This document shows, in pieces, positions 24,201-36,200 of a stretch of DNA of 64,000 bases. Positions within the stretch are counted from its first letter, which is position 1. Each line of letters begins with the position of its first letter. The stretch lies in NCBI RefSeq assembly GCF_000003815.2, contig NC_049991.1, forward strand, positions 16,504,710 to 16,568,709, in the 5' to 3' direction. Origin of the DNA: Branchiostoma floridae (taxonomy: Eukaryota > Chordata > Leptocardii > Amphioxiformes > Branchiostomatidae). The notes below the pieces were generated by a model. That model was not told the origin of the DNA, searched no databases, and saw nothing but the letters and a program-made list of their open reading frames with translations. The translations under genes and the position numbers were made by a program.

Positions 24201-27200
24201 AATGTTGTTTCAGCGCCCATTTTCGTGGAAACACAGTGGTATGACGTAATTTTCACTTGTTGCATCAAAGAGGAAGTCATGTTTCCACGTACCGTTGCAA
24301 ATTATATCATAAATATAACCTTCTCGGCGAAGATAATGATGTGATTATGATCGTCTTACAATTTCCGCATACACCACTGATCGGAGGTAATTTTAAATCC
24401 ATGACGAAGGTAACGAAGTTGTTTCCTCAATGTCCCGGGTTTGATAAAACCTCCCTGGTTGGGGCCGGGGGCAACGTTCTCACGGGTCGGACATGTCGGA
24501 GCCAGGCGGATCTCTGGACACGCCACAGTAAATCCCGAACCGTTTGAACCGTTCGGACGGGCTATCGGGATTATTGTCAGCAGGGAGTCAAGCTTTAGAA
24601 ACTCGCCTGCCTGCCCCTGGGGATAAAACCTGTGAAATTCCAGCGAAGTTGTTTTCTTCTCTGTACTTCAGTAGCGTATCTTGGCTGTGTACATGCACAA
24701 TGTTGTGTAACAACTAAACGCACAGAACAAAGACTAAACTGTAGACTAAGCGTAATCTGAATTAGCACGTCAGGTGTCCATGTCCATGCTTCATATAGAG
24801 TAAAGAGAGTAGAGTACAACTACAACTGAAAAATATTAATATCAACGTTCCATAGAATTACTTCTCCTCACCATGGCATACTAGTAACTTCCTCCCAAGG
24901 ACGTTAAATCCATGTCCTCACGAGCGGAATTTCCTCGACAATAATCCTCCCCGTTTAATATTGTTCCTCCTTACCAACTTTTCAAAAAGCGTTTATTCAC
25001 TTGTGCCGCAAGTAAAGATTTCGCCTGCTATTCACACATGTGCCTTTGACGGGCATAAAAATCTATCAAGCGATGTGAAAGTTGAAACGTCTACGGCGTA
25101 GGTTAACAATAATCCTCTAGGGTGACGTCTTTTAATCTCTACTCATTCAATCAACATTGTATGATAACACTCGTGGTACTTCTGAAGCCTTCTGAATATC
25201 GTTGGTTTTACAAAAGTTAATGAAATCACATGCACAATAACTATACACTAGAGACAAGCAGATTTTACATCCTATTTGCTTTGCTGAATAATTTAAGTAG
25301 ATTCTAGACTTACGGCCGAAGCTCAAAGGTGCGGCCGGACGTTGGTGATTTTGCCACCCTTCCAGAAATTGGAGACCCGTTGTAGTGTGACATTTTGATT
25401 CCTGCCCTACGAATCGGTCTGGTAGGCGGCTGTCCCCGGAGACCAGTTTTGCTGGGATTAGGACAGAAGGAAAGCTTTACGGGAACACCGGCCAGTCTTG
25501 TCAAAAGTCGCTTACAAGTGCGCAAAGTAAATTTACTGACGAAAGATTCCAATAATAACTGTGCAGACGTTTTATAATACGGACAGCATGACACCCAGCT
25601 AGCGGAGATGGTTGCTAATTATTTTGTCGGTCGCCACGCGATGATGGACAGCGGCACGCCTCTATACCTAAAGTTTCGCGCTGTGTGGGTGTGGCCTAGC
25701 CACTGGCTCGCAAATTGATATCTGGATCGTATTTTCCCGTCTTTGAATAACTTGCTCGTGAAAAAAGGCAAGAAACACAAAGGAAATGGGTATAATGACG
25801 ACATCATTCTTAGTGGTATTCCTGTCGATGGATGTGCAAACTGTGCCAAAAATTAACATGTGGAACGTAAAATAAACAACAAACAACGAGTTATAGACAT
25901 GTGCGCACTTGTCGGGCGGCTGTCCCAAAGGACCGGGAGGCTTCAATCAAGTGTGGGAGAGTTCAATTCACATATGGGGGCCAGCACCTATATCAAAACT
26001 AGTCTTATTTTAGACACGTAGAATAATATTTTGTGGCACTAGATTAACATATATTACCATTCAATATTTGGATACAACTTTCTTTCAACAAAATACAATG
26101 ATGTTCAACACACACCAACAAAATGTTTGGCTTCTTCATAGGATCGTCTTCTTGTTTACGTTTGAGATGGGGTCACTGAACCCTCGCCGCCGCTGGGTGC
26201 GTAACGTGCCTAGCGTTGGCATGAATATATTAGGGCATTCAATGATGTTTATAAATGAATCTTCTAGATTATGGACTTAAATGTATATCATATATTAGTG
26301 ATAGTGTCTCCAACACATGTTTGGTAACCACGCTTCAGTCGGAAAGACATCAGAAATGCATTACTTACGCTTTGTACATGGTTTGTGCGGGCAATCAAAT
26401 GTTTCCTGGGACTCCGCACGCACATAACGTCAAAGTGAGGGCACATGTGATTTACATTGATTGTCTTGCGGCTGGTGTCATTCTGTAACTTCAAGCCGTC
26501 ATTAATGATTTCACATTCAGTGTCTATAGGAGCACTGGCGGCAGAGGGATGAATTGCATTCAAATTCTTTCTATTTTGTAACGGCATTCCGGCGGTTCAG
26601 ACCGTCCGAACTGTTTGGGCAGCGATTTCCACCTCACAACAGCACGATTTTACGCATTCCACGGGTGTTTGGGAGGTGCAGTTGCCATGTAAATTGGTGG
26701 TTCGCAGACGTCCGCAGACGTCCGAACCGGCGCCCCGCGGTGCTCTGCACGCCCCCAGACGGTTCGGATCGCTTTGTTGCTATGGGAACCGCCCGTTCGG
26801 CCGTCCGGCCCGGGCGGAGCCGTACCGGCTCGAACCGTTCGAACGGCCCGCTCCAGGCCGCCGCCCGAAAGCGTTCGAACCATGCCGTCCGGGACCAGTC
26901 CGGAACGTAGTCCGGGCTAGTCCAAGCGGCCAATCTGGACGCTTTTTGGCCGTCCGAACCGTTCTGCGAACTGTCGAGCGTCCGTCCCGTCCGACCGACC
27001 CGTCCGACCCCCGGACTATTGCATGGTTCGAACTGACGGTTCATGCCGGTTCGGACTAGTCCGGGACGGGCAAATTTTCACACAGGGAGGTTCAGTCGCA
27101 GAAGATGGCTCAGAAACAGTGACACTTACCTCCTACCATCTTGTTGCAGGTATTTATCTACTTAATCAATGATAATAAGTTACTCTATTCCTTACTCCAA

Positions 27201-30200
27201 CTTGTCTTTCTTTCTTTATTGAATTCTTTATTTCATAAATATTGGATCATTCTGATTCTTTCGTCACAAGAAAGAAAGAAGTCATAAGAAAGATGATGAT
27301 GTAGATGAACATCAGACGTGGTACTGGAGTAGGTCGTCATCCCCTCAGATGGAAGAACATTATCGCCATGGTAGACATGTTAATCATAAAACTAAAATAA
27401 TTTTGTTTTTCAGGTGGAATGTAGATTGTACCAAGTACCAGATGTAGCTGATATAAGACCGGAGAGTGGAGCAGAGATATTGAATGGTAGAGGTCAAACA
27501 TAATGTTGACAAGTTGTGCAGCCAGTTCCATTAGCATTAAGTTTGTTAAAGAATACTGTTGCTACCACAGAAAATGATAAGTAAGCCTGTTGTTTTTGTA
27601 AAAAGTTGTTTACATTGCATTATAAGGAGAAGTACATGTACCTGCAAGTACATCAAAGAAATCTGTATCGATTGTATGTATCCTGAAGACAGCCTTTGAC
27701 CTTGAAAAATGTTGAACTTATCCTAATAAATTTAGTGTTTAAACAATGTCTACCTATTGATATTTTATTTCTTATTAGTACAAACATCTGTCTTCTATAT
27801 TTTATCATACAAGTGTAAAGTTGCACTGTTGATACAATGTAACATCATGACTCAACATGAAAATAATTAATGCGACATATTCACACACTTACCTTTCACC
27901 TTGACCAAGTTGACCTTGTTATAAGGCAATTAATATTGCTGATATTCTATGGATGTGACATTGTTGGTAATATAAGATACCATAATGTTGTGTACATTGC
28001 AAAAGTATATGAAGCATGATATTTAATCTTCTGCAATGCGACTCAACTGGTGCAAAAAGTTGAAAAACACCATTAATCGTAACCCAAAATGTGAACTTTT
28101 AAACCCAAATTTACTTATGTTTTAAAGAATTACAGGTAAGATGACAATTATTGGGTGAAAGGACACCAGTGGGTGCTGTTATGTGTAAAATATTGAAAGA
28201 CAGGGTTGTTCCTGTCAAGAGATACAAGTGTGTGAACTTTGGAGGATTTTTCCTTCTCCAGGGGTCAAAGGTCACGGTGCCACCTGTGTAATTTGTTGTG
28301 AAATGCATACTTCGACCCTGTGTAAAAACATAATAAAATGACATGAATGTTCAGAACTCTGTGGAGTGATTCTATGTAGTACATATCACAGGGAAATAAG
28401 ATAAAACAAGCTTTGCAGCCTTTACTTACCTTTTCATCACCCCTCAAAAAAGGTGTTTTGTTCATTTTCATCATTTATCGCGCAGCCGGCCATATCTGAG
28501 GGTACGTTTTGGCAACTTTGTGAAGCCATATCTCAGCAACCCTTCAAGATATTTGCTTCATTTAAAAAGCATTTTACTCCTCTTGGTTAGCTCTTTCAGA
28601 AACAGTAAAAACAGTCATTGTATTGTGTTTTTAAAATTTTGGTTGGAATACCTAATATAAGCAGGGCTAGAAATAGTTATTTCTGCATACCTGCACTGGT
28701 AGAATTACCTGCACCAGACAAATTTTACCTGCACCACTTTGAATTTAGGAAGTATGGATCATACTACATGTAAATTGCTGAGGAACCATTGCTATTTTTT
28801 TCTTTTATACTTAGTAGGTAGTAACTAACAGTCAATGCAGCTAATAACAATCCACATATGCCTGCATCATAGGACATTTATGTATAAAACCCAGTACATG
28901 GACCAGTGCAGGTTAGGTGCAGGTAGACATCAGAAATAGCTGCACAGCTCCAATTTTACCTGCACTAACTTGCATGTGCAGGTGGTATTTTGAGCCCTGA
29001 TAAATACTGCTGTACCTGTACACTCCCCAGGCCAGAGAGAAGGACGCCACGGCAGGTGAGATCCACCTGGGGAACCGGATGTCGGAGAGCCTTAGGCAGC
29101 TCATCGCCCCGTACTTCCTGAGGAGGACCAAGGCCGAGGTCATGCCCAAGGACAAGGAGAACGCTGACCCTAACGAGAGCACTGGAACGGACCAGGAACA
29201 AGCTTCAGGGTACGTTTTACTGTAGTACATGGTGGAAGGTACATGTATGATAATTAAGGGTTAATGACCCTAACGAGGGTGCTGGCACGGACCAGGAACA
29301 AGCTTCAGGGTACGTTTTACTGTAGTACATGGTGGAAGGTACATGTATGATAATTAAGGGTTAATGACCCTAACGAGGGTGCTGGCACGGACCAGGAACA
29401 AGCTTCAGGGTACGTTTTACTGTAGTACATGTTGGAAGGTACATGTATGATAATTAAGGGTTAATGACCCTAACGAGGCAGCTGGAATGGACCAGGAACA
29501 AGCCTCAGGGTAAGTTTTACTGGTGAAAACCTTGCACATCGCCACTTTGTATTCTTCAGCTAAGAGAAAGGTTATGCCACCAAGTATGGTGCAGCATTAC
29601 CAAAATGGTGCTGTATAACACTGAATGTCTATACTACTACATGTATACTACCACTACTTTTACATGGTGGAATGTATGATAATGGTAATAAGATAATGGT
29701 CAGACATTTCAGGTAGCATCCACTATCTTTAACCCAATTACTAATGAAGGACAGCGGACAGATGCTATTTGAAACGTCTGACTTAAAACTTTTACAGCTA
29801 CTTCTTGAGTAACTGCTAAAGCATAGTAAAGGTTTAACTTGTGTGTTGTAGGAACTCCTTCCCTTCTCTGGAGCGGAAGAATGACCTGATCCTGTGGGTG
29901 ATCCTGTCCCGCGCCCAGCAGCAGATCTACAAGGACTTCCTCAGTCTGGACAGGGTTAAAGAGGCAAGTATTTAACCCTTCCACTGCCAAGATCTGTAAC
30001 AAAAATATTATTGCACTTGTGAATGCATGGACGATTGCACAGCCAGGTGAAGGTTAACTAAAATTCTAGGATTTTCATGTACCAGTTTTTTTAAGTGCTC
30101 CTGCACCATAACTTCAATGAGGCTTTTGGTCCTAGGAGTTGAATTTCCTCAAATACACTTTAAACAGTTAACATAAAATTGGTGAATATGAGATCCGAAG

Positions 30201-33200
30201 TTAAATCATCATTTCTTACATAACACAATGTACTAAAGAAATCAAAGAACCCAGTGCATTTCGTATTCATTCACATGTTCAACCTGGATGCAGAACCTTC
30301 ATTGATGATTAATTAGCATGATAAATTATTTCTGTAATTTGTACAGATGCTGATGACGACCAGGTCACCGCTGGCAGAGCTGAATGTGTTTTTGCTACAG
30401 ACGGCTGCTTTATTCAGACTCGACTCTTGTACCTCCAGCCTTGTCAGGCATGACAGTCACTGTTGACGAACAAGTTTTAAATGCCGAAAAAATGAGTTAA
30501 TCAAACTTGCAACATAAGGATTATCAAAATACTGGCACGGAACGATATAATGATGATCAAAATGAATTCAATACTGAAACCAAGTTACACAGACAAAAAA
30601 GTAATTATGCCTTCTTATTGTAAGAACAATAGAAAAATAACTGATTAATCCCNNNNNNNNNNNNNNNNNNNNNNNNNNNNNNNNNNNNNNNNNNNNNNNN
30701 NNNNNNNNNNNNNNNNNNNNNNNNNNNNNNNNNNNNNNNNNNNNNNNNNNNNCGCACAGCCAGGTGAAGGTTAACTAAAATTCTAGGATTTTCATGTACC
30801 AGTTTTTTTAAGTGCTCCTGCACCATAACTTCAATGAGGCTTTTGGTCCTAGGAGTTGAATTTCCTCAAATACACTTTAAACAGTTAACATAAAATTGGT
30901 GAATATGAGATCCGAAGTTAAATCATCATTTCTTACATAACACAATGTACTAAAGAAATCAAAGAACCCAGTGCATTTCGTATTCATTCACATGTTCAAC
31001 CTGGATGCAGAACCTTCATTGATGATTAATTAGCATGATAAATTATTTCTGTAATTTGTACAGATGCTGATGACGACCAGGTCACCGCTGGCAGAGCTGA
31101 ATGTGCTGAAGAAGATCTGTGATAATGTAATGTTCTACCAGGATGCAGAACCTTAATTGATGAGTAATTAGCATGATAAACTATTTCTGTGATTTGTACA
31201 GATGCTGATGACGACCAGGTCACCGCTGGCAGAGCTGAATGTGCTGAAGAAGATCTGTGACCACCCCCGCCTCCTGTCCACCCTGGCGTGTGCACAACTC
31301 GGCCTGGATGGAGAAGATGGGTGAGACTGTTTGGTTTGGTTATACAAATCTCCATTAGTGACTGATATGTCGCTATTCTTCCTGGAGTCCAGGTGATTTT
31401 TAGAGAATCACCAATTCTAGACAGAAGGATTTTGCACCGTCGCACACCGCACCATCGTACGTGTGGGGGTTCTTTAAGGTGCCTGGGGTATGGCTCTCCC
31501 CTGACCTCCATTTTACGTCCTATCCGAGGGACGGCCCTAGCCGAAAGTAAGTACTCATTTTCACCTGAGTAAAGTGTGGAAAGTCGTGTAAAGTGCCTTT
31601 CCCAAGGGCACAAGATCAGTAACATGGCAGCCGGATTTGAACCCGCAACCTCTTGGTCACGGGTCGAACACGGTCCCGCTGCGCTACGCGGTCCCACTGT
31701 CACTGAGACTTCTGGATCCTTCCTCAGTCAATGACATGAGATACCTGAAACATCTGACAATTTACAAAACTTATCCAGTCGCTTTGGTCACTTTGTATTT
31801 TGTTTCTTGCACGCTTGATTTTTTGGTACTCAGTATTGTGCAATGGTGAATTATACCTCAATTTTTCGACCTTGTTCGGGGAGTTCTCGTGTTCTGGTGT
31901 GAATTGCTAGAAGTGAATTTTGCTCTACTTCTAGCCACAAAAAAAGTGTTATGCTTTGTCTCATCTCTATGGCACCTTTTTTAGTTTTATCTTTGAAGCA
32001 TACCTTTCACACAAATTTATTCATTTATGTCTACCTTGTCCTCCCAACGACCTGAAGGTCAAGGGACTATAATTTAGGACAAAGAAAGAAAATTCACACA
32101 AAGCTACTTATGCCTGTCTCTGTATTCCTTTCTGATTGTGATACTTTCTTCCTTTTTACCCAGAATGGACCCAGAAGATGTAGACAACATGGCTCACGAG
32201 GTGGCAGCCAACAGCATCGAGAACATCTCCACAGATCAGCTCATGGCGGAGTCAGGCAAGACGTGTGTCTTAGTGGAGCTGTTGGAACGTCTTAAGGAGG
32301 AAGGTCACCAGACGCTCGTCTTCTCACAGTCAAGGAAGATGCTGGACATTATCCAGAAGATCTTGAAGAGCAGGGTAAGTTTCTTTAAAAGGGTCTCTAA
32401 AATGTTACTTAAATGTAAGTCCTTCCCACCCTATATGTTGTATAGGGTAGTGACTATCTCCAGTCTATAGCCCTTGGGCCACATGATTTTGCTAACACTA
32501 TAGCAGGGGCTAGTCCAGTGGTAAAGCTTTGCTTTCAAATTTCATGCTCTTTCTCGATTGCCGAGTGCTTAGCAGAGAAAGTATTATGTAGTATTTTTTA
32601 GTGTCATTGGTATGGCTTGGTCAGGAATCAAACCTATGACATACTGCATGTCTGGTGATAACTCTTCCCACTAGGCTATTGCAGCGGTAACTTGACAAAG
32701 TGTCGAGCATGAATTCTCGACGTCTCCCAGGACGCGATGTGCCGTGAGGCGCTTGGACCTGCATATATTATGTAGAAGTAGAAGACAAAACAATCTTCTT
32801 TTCTGGATTTCTTTCACAAATTTGTTGTTGTTGGCATCCATCTGTCGCGTGAGACAATGGTAGGCAGACAGTCACTCAAGACTTATTTGCCTGGCCTGCA
32901 CTTGGCTTTTTAAGGTGAAGGAGGGGCACTTCTTTCTCCACCTTCTTGTTTACTGACGCACTAAGTCCCACAGGGACAAGAACTGCATGTCACGTGTAAT
33001 CATCATCATCATCATCATTCATCCTCGTGTGAGGTGGAGCAGACGAAGTTAGTCCTCTAGAACTGCTTGTTTTTCATCGCAGAGAGTAGCCCTTGCCCAG
33101 TCCTGTTTCGACCTCAATGAGTTTCTTAAGAGTTGTGATTGGGCGGCCGACCCTTCTCCTAGTGTCGGGGGACCAAAACAAGAGTCACGTGTAAGATGGC

Positions 33201-36200
33201 CCCAAATGCAGCTTTGTTGTTTACAAATGTACCCATGAAACAACCTTGTTTTCATGGTGTATCTTCAGGGCTTCAAAGTGATGAGGATTGACGGCACCAT
33301 CACCAAGCTGGAGGATCGAGACAAGCGGATCCGCAGGTTCCAGAGCGACCCTTCCTGGAGTGTTTTCCTGCTCACCACACAGGTAGCATTCTAATGTAAC
33401 TTACTAACCAACTATTTTTGCCAGTGCGTACTAAATGTATGCATGTTGTGCTGGGAATAGGATGATAATGAATAAAAAAGTTATGAATGAATTTTTAGTA
33501 ATTTATTTGATTTTCTTGTGGAATGGTATTGATTGATACAAACAAAAGGCTTAGGAAAGAAATGTTGTGTTTCCTGTTTCAGTGATGAAAAACTTACAGT
33601 CGGTAGATAGGGATGATCTTTTTTATTTTATTTTTTTTTAGTCTGGCCAAAACTCTTAGCGATAAATGTCACATACAGTGTTAAACAAAGTAAACTAAAA
33701 TGCATGAGGACACTTGTCTTTCAATGTCAAACTTAAATGTTGTGCATAATAGATACATTTTTCCTTCATTAGATAGGACAAGCAGTGTGTTACTTGAATA
33801 GGAAGCAGGCTGAATAAAAATTCTAACTGGAAGCTATGTGACTCCACTATCCACCCAAAACAAGTCTAGGGTCGGCAGGTTTTTCTAGAATAGGTAGGGA
33901 AACAGGAAAAACTTCTCATTTTTTTGTAGACTTAACTACCATTCTTTCTCAGGTTGGTGGCGTTGGGTTGAACTTGACGGCAGCAGACAGGGTGGTCATA
34001 TGTAAGTAACTCTATCAACACTTTGGATGTAGGGAACAGGGCATGTTATCTCCTTACACGTAGTTCAGGAAGAGTGTTAAATTCATTATAGATATTCCAT
34101 CAGCATTTAGAGTTGGCAAGAGATAGGTGGAGTCCTGTTAAGTCTTTGGTGAAGGATTCTCAAGAAATGTCTCTGAAATAGATATTCAAATGTCATGTCA
34201 TAAACCCTTGATATAAGTATCCCATCTGCAATAAACCATTGACAATTATGATTTTTGTAGTGCTGTCAAAAAGAAAAGTGGAGAGCTAATTTGTTAATCA
34301 TGGTATTAGATTTGTGTGCCTGAATTATACCTCATTTATTTGACCTTCTTGGGGGAGTGCCTTGTGCAGTTGTTTAACTGTGAATTGCTAGAAGGTGCAC
34401 ACATCCAAAGAAAAGTATGATAAAGTCCCTGTCAAACCATAATTTCCTTTTGTGCTTAATATGTACAAATGTTCCTGCCCCCCTCCCCCACAGATGACCC
34501 CAGTTGGAACCCGGCCACGGATGCGCAGGCAGTAGACAGGTGAGGGTAACCAAGATTTACAATCACAGCGTCTTCACCAGAATTTTTCACAGCATAGGGG
34601 GCATCTTTGTAAGCACCACATTAGGTTGCCACCGCACAAGCCTCCTGAAGGAAACCTGTAGAGGTCAAGTGTCTAAGTACTGCTGTTTCTAAACACATTT
34701 ACCTCAAGCTTTAGCAAGGGTTGTCCCTCAGATAGGACATAAAATGGAGATTCCTTGTAATGTTTGAGGTTAGCCCTTCACACTTTTCCTTCCCGGTGTG
34801 ACATAGTGATTCAAAACCTACACTATGGCCGCACTTAACCCCACCTATTGTAAGCTCCTCGCAACTTAGACTCGGGCTTTGAAGAGACAGTAGTTTGCCC
34901 ACCCAGTAATAGTTACCAGAATAGAATAATAATAACATTTTGATGAGAAAACCTCTTTTTTGTTGCCTGTATCTCAGGGCATACCGTATTGGGCAGAAGA
35001 AGTCAGTTGTCATCTACCGCTTCATCACCTGTGGATCAGTGGAGGAGAAGATCTACAGAAGACAGGTGTTCAAGGAGTCGGTCACCAGGCAGACCACTGG
35101 AGCCTGCAAGGACCCCTTCAGGTGGGAGATCAGATCCTAGTTACTGTAAGATTATGCATTTAAGTTCCCGGGGATTTAATTTCGTGGTAGCAGGAAAAAG
35201 AACTTTTCTCGATCGTTCTAAGTTCGCAGTAGCACCATGCACTGTAGTCTCTTACTGCCATGGAAAAATGTTCGCGGTGATTTAAGTGCACGTTGAAGTG
35301 GTCACTGGAAAACAGAGAACATTAAACCACCGCGAACATTTCTGCATTTACAGTATCTTGCTTCCATCATGCCAACAACGTTAACCTTTCCTAGTATCAA
35401 ATGTCATCCCAATGGTCCTGTCATGATCACATTTACCACAGTTAATTTTGGATGATTTAGTACCACAGTTAATTTTGGATGATTTAGTAACTTGTAAAAA
35501 AAATGCAAGATTCAGCTATATTACGATAGGAAAGTTTAAATCACTTTGATAGGGTACAATGAATGTGACTTATTTAAATAACTGTATGGATTGTATGCAC
35601 AACAAGTTGTATTGGAAGTCAAACTTTATCTGTAAAGAGTATGGCTGCTGATATGCCGGCTTTTTTAATAACTACATTTGGTAAGTAGTGTCCATGTTTT
35701 CTGTGTTTTTTGTTACTCCTGAAAGAGTAGCTGTCGCAGTTAAATGTGACAGCTACAGGAGTTAATAAAACAACAAAGAATAGTGAAAGTAGAAGCTTGC
35801 TGATGAAAAAATGCCTTCTTTTACAGGCTTGATAGTTGATACATTTATAAAGTACGAAGTGAATCATATTTGTATTGTGTCTTTTCCAGGTACTTCTCCA
35901 GACAGGACCTTCGAGAGCTGTTTGTGATGGACAACCCAGAACATTCCACCACACAGGAGCAGCTGGCACAGATGCACTCACAGAACAGGAAGTCTGACAC
36001 GAACTTGGATGAGCACATCGCCTACCTCCACTCTCTGGGTAAGCAGGTTTCCTATTTTCTGAAGGAAACAGTTTGTATGGCATAACTGCATGGTAAACCA
36101 CCAAAGGTTTAACTGTCCAGGTTTGTACTTAAAGTACAAGCTGGGGTTAAACATGTCTAGATGGTTCGATCCATTCAAACTTTGGGAGTGGGAGTTCCTT

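Larger units (their letters stand above)
18646..29030 (+). other. Large ERCC6L intron 8 (10.4 kb)
   Basis: Between exon 8 and exon 9, which join in phase 0. It holds a MITE, a foldback fragment (18885-19002), CpG-rich segments (19300-19800, 20490-20710 and 26580-27090), a repeated pair at 23572-23714 and 24451-24626, and coding-like segments on both strands, listed separately. No ERCC6L exon is missing here: the protein sequence is continuous across the junction. Confidence 0.85.

Noticed and set aside
26554-27059. Long overlapping open frames on both strands
   Set aside because: They result from the CpG-rich repeat, in which stop codons are rare. Proteins in all frames are Arg/Pro/Ser-rich and unlike known domains.
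31627-31697. tRNA gene
   Set aside because: A- and B-box-like words are present, but the sequence lacks a convincing acceptor-stem pairing and continues into the conserved SINE body also found at 46283-46510.
31026-31703. 225-codon minus-strand frame
   Set aside because: It is antisense to ERCC6L exon 11 and runs through a SINE; duplicated exon copies inflate its length.
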